From: Tanypteryx hageni
Lineage: Eukaryota; Arthropoda; Insecta; Odonata; Petaluridae
Length of the DNA: 64,000 nucleotides
Direction: 5' to 3'
Assembly: GCA_028673005.1 (NCBI GenBank)
Contig: CM054115.1
Coordinates: forward strand, 58,677,407 to 58,741,406
Part shown: positions 35,401 to 47,400 of the stretch, in pieces
Layout of the letters: every line of letters starts with the position of its first letter
How positions within the stretch are numbered: position 1 is the first letter of the stretch
The notes under the pieces: generated by a model
What the model was told of the DNA's origin: nothing
The model's input: only the letters and a program-made list of their open reading frames with translations
The model's database searches: none
Translations under genes and position numbers: made by a program

Positions 35401-38400
35401 TACCCTTATTAGAACACTCTGGAGCACGTAAAAACGATAGCAAATAACCATAATTAACTACAGACTCTAAGAATCAAGAATTAATTACATATGAATGCTG
35501 AGAGAAAAGTAGGGAACGATAACTTGATGGGCAGTAATTAATGTGCCGAAATTGTGGAAATATGGGATCAAATGAAAATAGGAAGATTATGTACCCTCGT
35601 ATAACATGTATCCTAATTTTTAACCCAAATATTCCAAAAAAAAGTGCGCATTATACACGGGTATTTACGGTATGTGCAGCATAAAATTCATTGAACTATG
35701 GTTTTGGAGAGCACAAGTCCATACAAGTCTATACGTTGGAAATGCTCCTGCTTTAAAAGTAGCAGAGTCACAATTTATTCAGAGGAGGTTTTGACCTACA
35801 TTCAAAAGATCTGGTTGGGAAGCAAAAAAATCAGCATCTGATTTGACATAAGGTGGGTGTACAATCACATTAACACTCCCTAAAAATTTCCTGATGGAAA
35901 GAAACCTACTTACCAGATGGAGATCCAAAGATATTCGAGTGGTCATGCTTATCCATTGTAGGAGATGGAAGATAAGGAGGGCTGTTAACAAATGATCTGT
36001 TGTCAGGTGAAATAGGAGCATATGATGTGTCTGGATATTCAAGGGAATCTGCATAGCTCACTTGGCTAAACTCCATCGGAGATTGATCTGCAAAACAGTA
36101 ACATATAAAAAAATAAGTCAAATTAACATAATACTATCATGAAAGACCACATTCTGATATGGATGAGTATAAAGTCTAAATTTGGTATCATATATAGCCC
36201 AACAAATTTAAGCCAAGGCTCTACACAGGGGCATACTAATAGACCCCACAACCTCTGCAATGCGGGGGAGCCCCAAGGTTTTGGGAGCCTCCAATCATTC
36301 AAACCGTACTGGCTAAGGCGTCTGACACCCGCTTTAGGGACTCGAAAAATATAATTGTGACTTCTGCAGTATGTCTTGATAACGCTGAGAAGAGACATTT
36401 CTCAGCATGAAAACTAGTGCAAGATATGGGCTATGACTATATGACATCTGACTTCTTAGGCCAATGTATTTTCTCATGTTTCAACATTTCTTAAGCGTTA
36501 TATATAGCTAGGGAAGAATATTGTGCTTATTTATGTATATTGTGTGTATTTACTTGTTAAGTGAAGCATGAGGTCTGCATCCACTATTTAGGCTCTAAAG
36601 GATGACGACTTGACTTCAATTATTGGTCGGTTCAGTAGCCACTACTTCAGGCCTCCAATATAATGATGCAGTAAGTTTTTGTTTTCATATATAGGTACAT
36701 AGGTAGATTTTGGTTGATGTGAAGCCCCATTCTTTTAGACACCACGAGCCACCCCTGATGGCACATAGAGTTTTACAGATCGTATTTATTCACTAGGGGA
36801 CTGTTCAAATATTACGACAGCAAATGTTTAACTATTTTTAACCCTCTCTTCCCTCCATGTCAGCAACCGTTAGAATTTGGGTGACCCTCTTCCCCTTTGT
36901 TGTAACCCCTTTTTATTACTAATTAGAAAATGCATAGCAATACATTCTAATGTCTTCTTATAGCATTGCAACACATTTTAATGCTCTTTAAAACTTTACT
37001 TCCTCGCCAAAGGAATACTTGTCATTTTTTTAGCCATAACATATCATCACCCTCGGGTGAGAATCAAATCCACAATACTTGAAACCACTGATGAGTATTT
37101 CAACCACTGCTCCACCGGCATCGACCAATAACTGTAAGTTAATATGCATACTCAATGTCATAGAGTAATGAATACATCTTATTTTTCTTGTCTCTATGGT
37201 ATTATAAGAATTGTTTAGGCATAATATAATATTTTGAACCCATTTCTCCAAATTAAAGTTAATAAAAGAAACAAACTTATTACTATGATTTTTTTTATAA
37301 TTTCAGGCTTTTCAAAATATCAGTAGCGTTTGTGTGAGTGAGGAGGGAATACTTCATTAATATACAAGCAGTGATAAGTAATTCAGCTTTGAAAATATTT
37401 AAGATTTAGATGAGGGGGGGGCGGGGCGTATTATTTGCTGCAGGCCCCCCCCCCCCCCGATTTTCCGGTATGCCACAGGCTGTACATCATCTTAGATATT
37501 GTAGGAAGAAAACATATATGCCATAAATACTGATTTCATCTCTCATACATAGTTATACTGTCTGAAATACAACTTCGGAATGGTAAATTAAACTTACACG
37601 ATAAGTTTGAATCATCTTGAGTGACATTTGATTGAAATGAATGCATCTCATTTTGATTAATTGGATATACTGGTGACTCCTGAATTTTATTATTGTTATC
37701 AGTCTTGTCTTTATCATTTTCCACTCCTTTGTCTTCGGCGCTGAAGTAAACAGATCCACTATTCAGGGAAGTATTAACATCATCTACCTCCATTCCTGAT
37801 GACTGTAGATAAAACTTGTCAAGCATTAATTTCTTATTCTTATTGATTACAAAGGTAAGAAAGTGAAAGAAAAGGAAAGCAGAAATTGCACCAAGGTGAT
37901 AAAGATCTAAAATAGTTAATTCCTCTAAATAATTAGAATTGATAAATAATTCCCTTTAAACTAGAATATAAATTTTGGAATAATTTAGAAGGTATGGAAA
38001 TTTTAACAAATTAACTCCATGAACTCTGATATTTTCTGCAATGGTTCACAACATAATGCTATAATGCTCACTTGAGTTGTAAAAGAGTGTTGCTGATCAT
38101 ATGAAGGATCTACATCAATTGGATAAACTACTTCCTCTCTTGGATAAATATTTTTCAATTCAGATTCATTTCCCTGTTTACTCTTGCTTTCCTTATGTTC
38201 GTCATCTGTTAAATCTACAACAGGTATCTTGTCTTTAACAAATTCTGCTTTTTCATTGACTTTCTGAGTTCTTTCTTTTTCTAATTTTCCTTCACTCTTT
38301 TGAGGCACTTCCATGAAGTTCATGTATGATGATGCAAAATATGGTGACTTAGATTCTGGAGGAAGATTTTCATTCCCCTATGGAAAATAGGAATTAGAAA

Positions 38401-41400
38401 AGAATTTACTTGAGACTAACCATTATATTCTGGGCTATATAAAATTTGGGAGGCATTATTTACAAGCAATGGAGATACTAGGAAGAAGCCAGACAGAAAA
38501 TGTTCATCTAGGTGTATGATTTGATAACAAAAATATGGTTCAACCTAAACGGATTATATTTATATATGATAACTTAACATTGAAAAATAAAATTTTAAAG
38601 AAATATGCCATAAACCAAGCATTAAAAATGTAATGGTTATACTCACCTTGGCAACAGATTTTTCAGATCTAGGTTCATAAGTGAAATCAATTGATTGCAA
38701 CTGGAATGCAGATTTAGTTTTAACATCCTTGAAATCTACTTCCTTCATACTTTGCTCATCAACATTCCCAGCTTCATCAAAACTCTGAATGTTTTCAGTT
38801 TCTTTAAGTAAAAAAAGAAAATACAACAAAATTTTTATAATCCAGATGTCATTCATGGAAAAAATTGCATATACATTCATTAAATATCCAAATAGGAGAA
38901 AAGAAACTACTTAGATTACAAAATTATTTTAAGACGTCAATGATTCATTTCAGATTTGATTTTCAATAAGCAAAAGATGATTATAAGATGCCACTAAAAC
39001 AAATTTTGATGTGTTGAAGTATAAAATTAGCTTTAGCTCTTTCTAAAAAGATGAAAATCATCAATATATAAAAATCATTATTAGTTATCCAAAATAAAAA
39101 TGCTCCCATTATTTAAAGAAAAAATCTGGTGGCCACCATATGATTTTTTCCATAACTGTAATATTTATAAAAATTCAAATGAATAAATGTTTTAAGGAAC
39201 AGTGAGAAAAATTCAGACAACAAAGAACTGAAATAAACTCAAACAATAGCCTTCTGATATTGGATATAGCCACAAAGCTCCAACAATTAAGAAAATAAAA
39301 AGAAATGTTATTAAGATGTAACTAAGCATCAAGTGTTTACAATAGCCGCTGGTAGGTGGTGGCAGCTAAAAAATATAATTTTTAAAATATCTCTTAAACA
39401 ATGCAATATATGGGAAAATGTTTCAAACAAAGGTTATAGAAAATTAAATTTCCTACAACCTTTATTCTGTTATATTTTTACATTAATCAAATATAAAAAA
39501 TCTGATATGGCCACCATATCCATATCTGTGATATTTCTAAAAATTCCAAATAGGCTAGATAATTGATGGAATAATGTGATCCGAATATCCTATGCAGACA
39601 GGCATAAGCTGTAAAGTTGGAAATAATTTTGAAGTGAGAAAAAGTCTGCTATGACTGGGAATCAAACCCAGGTCTTCCACTTGCCGGGCGGATATTCTAC
39701 CACTGAACTAACGTAGCAGATCAATTTTCTCGTTTCTGAATGCAGATGTTTTCTTGGTTGGGACGGAACTAGCCAAGCTAATATCAAACTGCCCCAACGG
39801 ATGTCCTCGAAGAGATATATCGAAGAAAACTCCTCCCTCTCAAATGGTGAGATTGCCAAGCAAGAAATTGATGGTGGTGGTGGTAGAATATCCGTCCGAC
39901 AAGTGGAAGACCCAAGTTCGATTCCCGGTCATAGCAGACTTTTTTCTCTTTTCAAAATTATTCCCAGGTTAGATAATAATAAATATTTTAAGAAACTGAG
40001 AAAATTTTAGTCTTTACAAAGAACAAAAATAAACAAACCATAGCCTTGAGATATTGGAAATAGCCACCAAGCTCTAACAATTAAGAAAAGAAAAAGGAGT
40101 GTTACTAAGACATAACTAAGTGTTAATTGTTTACAATAGTCATCGGTAGGTGGTGTGGTGGAGGAAGCTAAAAATATAAGATATCTCTTAAACAATGCAT
40201 TATATGGAAAAATATTTCAAACAAAGGTTGTAGAAAATTAAAATTCCTACAACTTTTATTCCAATATATTTTTATATTTATCAAATATTAAAGCAAATAT
40301 TTCAAAATAACAGATAGGTGACAAGAGTAAACACCCACTTCCGGTTGACCGATTTTTACCAAAAACTAATCAATTCTTGCGCCTTTAACAAAAATATCAA
40401 ATATAAAATTTCACGTTGACCTGATTAATAGTTTTTCAGCTAGAGTACCCACAAAATCTGTCACATACACAGACATCATCGAGAAAATGGTTAAAACAAG
40501 TTCAGGCGACCTCAAAACGTGTATTTCCATTGAAATCTCGAAATACATTTTTCCATGAAAACAAACTTGCCCCTATACTACATATGGGAAAAGTAAAAAT
40601 CTCACCTATTCAAATTGGATATATTGTGAAAAGTTACTGTCATACATCTTATTTCTGATGCTTTCTAGAAACTAAAAGTTTTTTCATGCTGCATTATGTG
40701 CATGCATGTGTACAGTATTTACTTGTGTTTTACCTCATTAAAGTGTCAATACATAGTGAATTATTATTTAAAATTTTAATTAACAACAACACACAATACA
40801 TCTTAAATTTTTATGAAATTGTTAATACAGGAACTGACTTGTATTCTCTTCTGGATCAATTCTGGCCTCAGAAATTTGTGTTTCAAATTCCATTTCTGTT
40901 TGTGAATCATCAACCAGTGTTTCATTTTCTGTTTGATCAAGGATATCAGCAGAAGTAGGGAAGCCCAAATCCTGGTTTTCAACATCTCTTACTTTTTCAT
41001 ATTTATCTTCCTCTTTTTCTATTTCTGTTGAAGGCACATCGATAAAACCAACATCAGGGGTTGATACATTCTGTGATTCTGAATCCACAGAATGTAAAGG
41101 TTTGATAAGGTTATCCTGGCTGTTTTCCTTGGGCCATTCTTGCTTTGGGGGACTAAGAAGATTACCAACGCTTCTAACTTTGCGTGGTGGAGAATCTAAC
41201 AGAGAAAGAGGAGGAAGCTGTTGAAATAAAAAAAAAATATTAATTATATTTCCAATCTAGCATTCACAGATATCTGAATCAACATTCATAAAAGTTGTTA
41301 ATGTCTGATGCTTTTTACGGAGCTTGCTGCCTGAGCTAAAAAGATGAATACTGTGTTTTACAGCCTAAAGAAGCACAAATGCATTCAAACAAAATACAGT

Positions 41401-44400
41401 AGTCACTTGCCAATCATGGTTTTGAATATCCACAGTTGAAAAATTGTACCATGGTATCGTCTTGAGTATCAGTAGTTCTCCATGTGGTCATGTCAAGTTG
41501 GCTTATTTTACTAATACAAATATATTATAATTTATCGTATTGAAGAAGCTACCTACTAACTAGTCTTTAACAGGAGAAACAAAAGAAAGAAGAGTTTTTG
41601 CTCCCAATAAGACCATGAGTTAGTAAGGAGGAGGAAGAATTTTATGGAAGCGTTGGTCTTACCAGCATTCTTTGAATCATAAGGACAGACAGGTAGTGTT
41701 AGCAGTGGCTGCTCTGCCATTATATTAATGTATAGTACTTATTTGTGCTTTACACATATTTCATTTCGTATTTTTGTTTTTTGTAGTAGAGCATACTTAT
41801 TGTTAACAATCAAGTATACACTATCGGACTTTAGGTATGTCTCTCAGGAATCACTCCTCCTAACCACCTGGCACTCACCAGCTGCAGGTAAAGTCAGGAA
41901 TGTAACCCCTATGGTTGGCAAGGAACTACTGCATTCAGGAAAAATATTTCAATGCTAATATTTACAATTTAGTTATTTAGAGGAACAACAATGTAGCACA
42001 GTAAAATAGCCAAGTAAAACAATTTCCATTCATTGCAGGCTCCATACAAGCTCAAAAACACTCATCAAACAACAAATGAAGTTGCATCAATCACATAAAA
42101 TAAACTGATGTGGGCAACACATGACTTTCTCCATATTTATATTGCAAATTACATGTTGTTAGCTCTGGGATTGTTGTCAATATTTACTTCCAGTTGACAA
42201 TTAAGAAAAGAAAAAGGAGCATTACTAAGACGTAACTAAGCATCATTGTTAACAATAGTCTTCAATAGGTGGTGGCAGCTAAAAATATAAGATATCTCTT
42301 AAACAATGCATTATATGGAAAAATGTATCAAAGGTTGTAGAAAATGAAATTCCAGACAACTTTTATTCCAATACATTTATCAAATATTAAAGCAAATATT
42401 TTTAAATAACGGATAAGTGACAAGAGTAAACACCCACTTAGGTCGACCGATTTTTACTAAAAACTAATCAGATCTTCTAACTTTTATAAAAATGTTAAAT
42501 ATAAAATTTTGCATTGACCTGATTAATAGTTTTTGAGTTATGGCCCAGTGGTGTGCAACCTGAGGCCTTTGGGCCATTTGTGGCCCCCAAACCTTTCTCA
42601 GGTGGCTCACAGAGACTTCAAATATTTTAAGATTTTGAATTTTTTAAAATTAAAATAATTAAAAATCTTAGAACTATAGTTCTTTCATACTTGTTTTGTA
42701 GTAATAAGTGACTACCCAAGAGTGATGCAAACTATTAAGAGGAATTTCTAATATTCTTGTGCAAGATTTTCAGGGTAGACTAATAAAAATAATCATTGCC
42801 TAATGAGATTACAACATGAATACAGTAAACCCTCGTAAACACAAACTCCAAGGAAGAATAAAATCATATGTTCGTGGTAACCGAGTTCGTGATAACCGAA
42901 TTATGTATGTAAAACAGTAAAATATTACAACTTTTTACTTAAATATATGTACATACATATAACACATATAATTGAGGTAACCTGTTAGTCTTAAATAAAT
43001 TGTTATTAATATTAAAAACACCACAAATGCACTATTTGAACTGAACCTAACATTAAATTTGAAATAAATGATAGATCTCAGTTATCTGCAAGTTTTAAAT
43101 GTTCATATTGAAGGTAAATGATGTAATTATGTATGCATTAACTTACTTCTTAACTGGATGACATGCACAATCCAAGGATATGAAATAAATTAAATAAATT
43201 CATATAACAGTTTGTTACATAACAGGGCACAAAATAAAAATAGCTATAATATAGCATGTAAATAGTTTAGCTACTAACATTGAGGTTATCTTCATATACA
43301 TAACAAACAAAACTAGGAATGATGTATTCCTGGTCGTACTCTACAAATACAAGAATTAATGGAAATAAAACTTTGTTCTAGTCCCCAGAGGCTGTTTTTT
43401 AAAAACAAGCAATTATTTGTTATCTGATTTTTAGGGTAGTAAATTTCATGCAATCGTATTTTATTTTCTCTATCAACTGCTTGAATAAGGGACCCACTTC
43501 CATTGTATCTGCAAAGCGCTGAATTTCAAATAATGCAAAGATCATTTCTTCTCTTGAAGGTCCTTGTAATACATCATTTTCATTATTGTTAGAATATAGA
43601 TTAACAGGGGCATATTGATAGTCCCCATAACCACTGCAATGTGGGAGCCCCCCCCCAATAATTCAAACCTTACTGAGGAAGGCTTCTTGACACCCGCTTT
43701 AAGTTCCCGAAAAAGGGAATTGCGACTTATACAATATGGCTTTATAACACTGAGAAGAGCACAAAAAACAGTGCAAGATATAGGCTACAATTATATGCCT
43801 TCAGAAGTCTCTCATTCTTAGGCCAATGTATTTACTCATTTGTAAACACTTCTTGGGTGTTACATATAGCTAGGGAAGATTATTGTGCTTATTTGTGTAT
43901 ATTGTGTATAATATATATTTGTTAAGTGAAGTATGATTATGATAAAAGTATTCCAAATATATTTGATTTTGATATGAAAAATCAGTAAGATATGCTAAAT
44001 GATGAGCCCCTTCCCTCCCTCTCACCATCTCTCTCTCTCTCCCTTCCTTTCTCTTTCCTTTCTTCTCTCTCCCTCCCTCCCTCTCTGCTTCTCTTTTGTC
44101 TCACCTTCCCCTTCTCTTATTCCCTCCTGTCCCAATCCATAGCTCTCCCTCATTTTCTTCATCTCCCTCTTTATCTCTTTCCTCTCGTCCTTTTCTAATT
44201 CTATACCTCCCTTACTCTCTATGTAGCTTCCATTCAATATCCCTTTCCTCCAATCTCCCTCCCCACATCCCCTCTCTCTTACTCTATATCTTTATAGTCG
44301 TTTATATAAGCAAAAGAATCCAAACTAAATCCCAGTCCCTTTAGGGTTACGTAATTTTGCAAAAAAATCCTACGACAATTTAAGGCAATCTATGCACTCG

Positions 44401-47400
44401 TATATATTACATGTGTGCAGGTTGAGACAACGATTGATTCTCGAAGTTTAACAATGATGTGGTTGGCAAGGCAACATCCGTTTAAAAGCCGATATTTTCC
44501 CAAAATATGTTATTTAAATGTTTAATATGAGAGATTTTGAATGGCAGGTGGAAAAAGATGAATAGAATAAGAAATTTCATTAATTTTCCTAAAACAGTCT
44601 AAATTCAAAGATCGTACGTCAATTTTTTCTAATTTTAATTTCTGAAAGAATAAAAGCCTACACTTTAAAAAGTCGCTTTTACGAGTTATCTTATGGGAAA
44701 TGGAAATCGCCCCCCTGGAGTCGAACCCTGGTCTTTTTTCATATTTTTTTTTCATTTAATTTTTATAACTGAATTAAACATTCCTGCAAATTTTCAACCT
44801 TCCACCTAATCGGGAAGTATGTTAAAAATGCGTTAAAAAGTGCCATTGATGATGTCAGCATCTCACACAGACAGACAGAACAGACCGAACTGGAAAACTT
44901 ATTTAAGATATTCATAGAGGGGCTCCGTATTATTTGCTGTGGGGCCCCCCAGATTTTCTAGTATGCCACTGTTGATGAAGCATGTCTTCTACAGGCATTG
45001 GGTAATCTGGAGGAGCGCAGCTAGCAAGGTTATCATCAATTGAGGAAAAATCATGAAATGTGGGGTTTGAAGTTAGCGATAGCATGTTTAGTACTACCTG
45101 ACACTCTTCAGGCTTCTCAATTTCAATCATTTTAGTCAGTGTCAGTCCGATCTTGTCTAGGCCTTACTGAAACAATTCTAATAATTTCTGCACTCACACT
45201 ATCCCACGAAGCTGATATTTTTTGCATGAATAGCAGAAAAGTTTTCTTCAACATGTCAAGAAACAGAGGACAAAGTTGGAATTACCTGACCTGCAATTTT
45301 TCTCAGTGGGGCGAAGATCAAATATAAAATATCAATTTCATTTGATCATACTCAAGAGTGAACTGGAATTTTTTGAGTTCCTCATCTAGGAGTGAGAGAA
45401 AAAGGCATCCTTTGTAGGTACGATGAACAGCACAGAGGCAACGTAAGCTCTTGCATCAAGGCACATTATTGTTCATCACGAATGATGATATCAGACAAAA
45501 TAATTTCCTTCCTTTCTTCCTTGATAATGTTTGGAAAAAAAATGACCACAAGGAATGCAAATACCTATGTTAACACAATGAAAGCATCCATATTTGTAAT
45601 GTCTTTCCCTGTTTGAGGCATGCATGAAAGATGAAACATGACTCAAGGGTCAAGAGTAGGTATAGCCCAGAATCCTTCTTAGAACCCCAATGCCTAACCA
45701 TTAAAATTTTTACACAAATAGCCTCTCTACATGCCAGAAACAGTCTTATGGCTCTAAAATATGTTTGGTTAAAACAAGTGTTCATGTTAAATGATTACTT
45801 ACTTGAGTTCTTGGTTTCCGAATTTTGTTTGAAGTTCACCTTAAGTGAATTTCGTGTTAGCCAACCAACTCACATACATTAATCCATATATGTATTCAGG
45901 ACTGGGGAAAATATTTGTTAGTGTAAACCAAGTGTTTGTGTTAGCCGAGTTCATGTTAACAAGGGGTTACTATATAAGGAAAATGCTAAATAAAATTGTG
46001 CATACCTTTAGCAATGGGACAGATTGTACCCCTCTATTCAGCACGGCTTCATAACGACGATAAGTAGATCTTGAGGGATTATATACACTTGAATTAATGG
46101 CATTAAAAGAAATCTGAAGAAGAAAAACATCTTTTAATAAGGTGAAACAAAAATAAACTGCTTTAAAAATTGTAATATGGACACAATGTAGTATTAACTT
46201 CTGACAAATGTCTCAATTAAAGGGAAATTAAGCATATAAGGTGAACCTAATCATTTACTTAAAAGGAATTATTTTTGTAAAACATACACTGAGCATTACA
46301 ATGAGATTGAAATGTCCACAGTGGTCTCATTAAACAAGACAAATGGGGATGGATACTTATAAAAAAATAATTAAATCCTTACTTATGGCTATTTATAGAA
46401 AATTATAATTAATTACATAGATCATTTTTAAATGAATTTTTATAACCAACTTTTATATAGTTAATACTTTAATATGAATAAACTCTATAATATAATTATG
46501 ATAACCTTTCTGCTTGCATGGGCATAAAACATTGCAAAAGTGTCTACCAGCTGTTGAGTGATGTGGGGGTCTTTCTATTTGACCTTTTATCTTTTCACAG
46601 TTGAGAGAATGGCAGACAGAAGTAGAGAACTCAGCGGCAAATGTAAGAATGTTTGGTATATAAGTAGTAAGAAGTTTGATATAATCTTTTGTTTCATTGA
46701 TAAAACACTGATTTATCCATTCATATTGCCTAAAATCAACGAAAATATACTGATAGTTCAGAGTAACTCGGATACTAGTAGGAGTGAAACTGTTGAATAT
46801 TTCATATTTTAGTCACCTAATTTAAATCACAAAAATAATAAATTGTTCTTTTCCTAACATCACATCAACCATCCATATAATAAGTATGATAAAAAAATTT
46901 TTACAACTATTAGCAGAAATATCTCTTAAGAAACATAGGAATGCTCGTATCAATACAAATCCACATTAAAATAAAGGGACTTCTATTACACCACAAACAA
47001 TGACAATAGTTTGTTTAATCTCGTTGCTATTATGGACGCATGTAATTTGTTCAGATTTGCTTCAACAATATAAACACAGAAATGGAAAGCTAAGGTTATA
47101 TAGTTCAAATAATGTGATAACTGTTGGCAAAATAATGAAATTATAAAAACAAACAACTAAGAAGAAAACAATTTTAACAAATAAATAAATATGAAAAATG
47201 CCACTAATACTATATATCTATCTTCCCACACGAATTCAAATTAACATTTATCGCAGGGCCAACATGTAGATCTGGTGGCTGAGGTGACTAAATCAGTCAT
47301 CTTATGCGATGATTATCTCAGGTGTGGTGGTTCGAACCCTGCAAGCAGAATACAGATGGCAGCACAAAGTAATTAATATTTTATTGCTCATTATGAAATA

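Larger units (their letters stand above)
32311..35670. mobile_element. Outer pogo-type TIR element hosting the nested stack
   Basis: Left end CTGTAAATACCCTCGTATAA and inverted right end CCGTAAATACCCGTGTATAA continue as TGCGCAC in both; TA flanks each side (32309-32310, 35671-35672). The terminal repeat therefore spans about 30 bp. Apart from the inner element, only about 370 bp on the left and 340 bp on the right belong to it, so it was a MITE of ~0.7 kb. A related solo end is at 55646. Confidence 0.75.
39505..40610 (+). repeat. Dispersed repeat B, copy 2, split by an inverted SINE pair
   Basis: The unit starts CTGATATGGCCACCATAT at 39505, is interrupted from about 39565 to 39965 by an insertion flanked by GG(C/T)TAGATAAT, and resumes to 40610. 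The distal part carries TGACAAGAGTAAACACCCAC, GTTGACCTGATTAATAG, ACAGACATCATCGAG and ACTACATATGGG. Copy 4 at 58.65-59.33 kb is colinear. Class unknown. Confidence 0.6.
42823..45972 (-). mobile_element. Tigger/pogo element with transposase relic, split by a hAT
   Basis: Ends CAGTAAACCCTCGTAAACAC (left) and, inverted, TAGTAACCCCTTGTTAACAT (right) with TA flanks (42821-42822, 45973-45974). On the minus strand, transposase C-terminal blocks read [15 protein letters not shown] (~45200), [16 protein letters not shown] and [20 protein letters not shown] (45128-45000), then, after the h[21 protein letters not shown] and FKQLIEKIK (43550-43440). Frameshifted and inactive. Confidence 0.75.

Noticed and set aside
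39653..39722. A tRNA-Gly gene on the minus strand
   Set aside because: T arm and anticodon arm fold well, but the acceptor stem has two mismatches and the tail is shared with a second copy, so it is a SINE.
44022..44344. Arg/Glu- and Ser/Leu-rich open frames on both strands
   Set aside because: They come from the pyrimidine-rich low-complexity tract.
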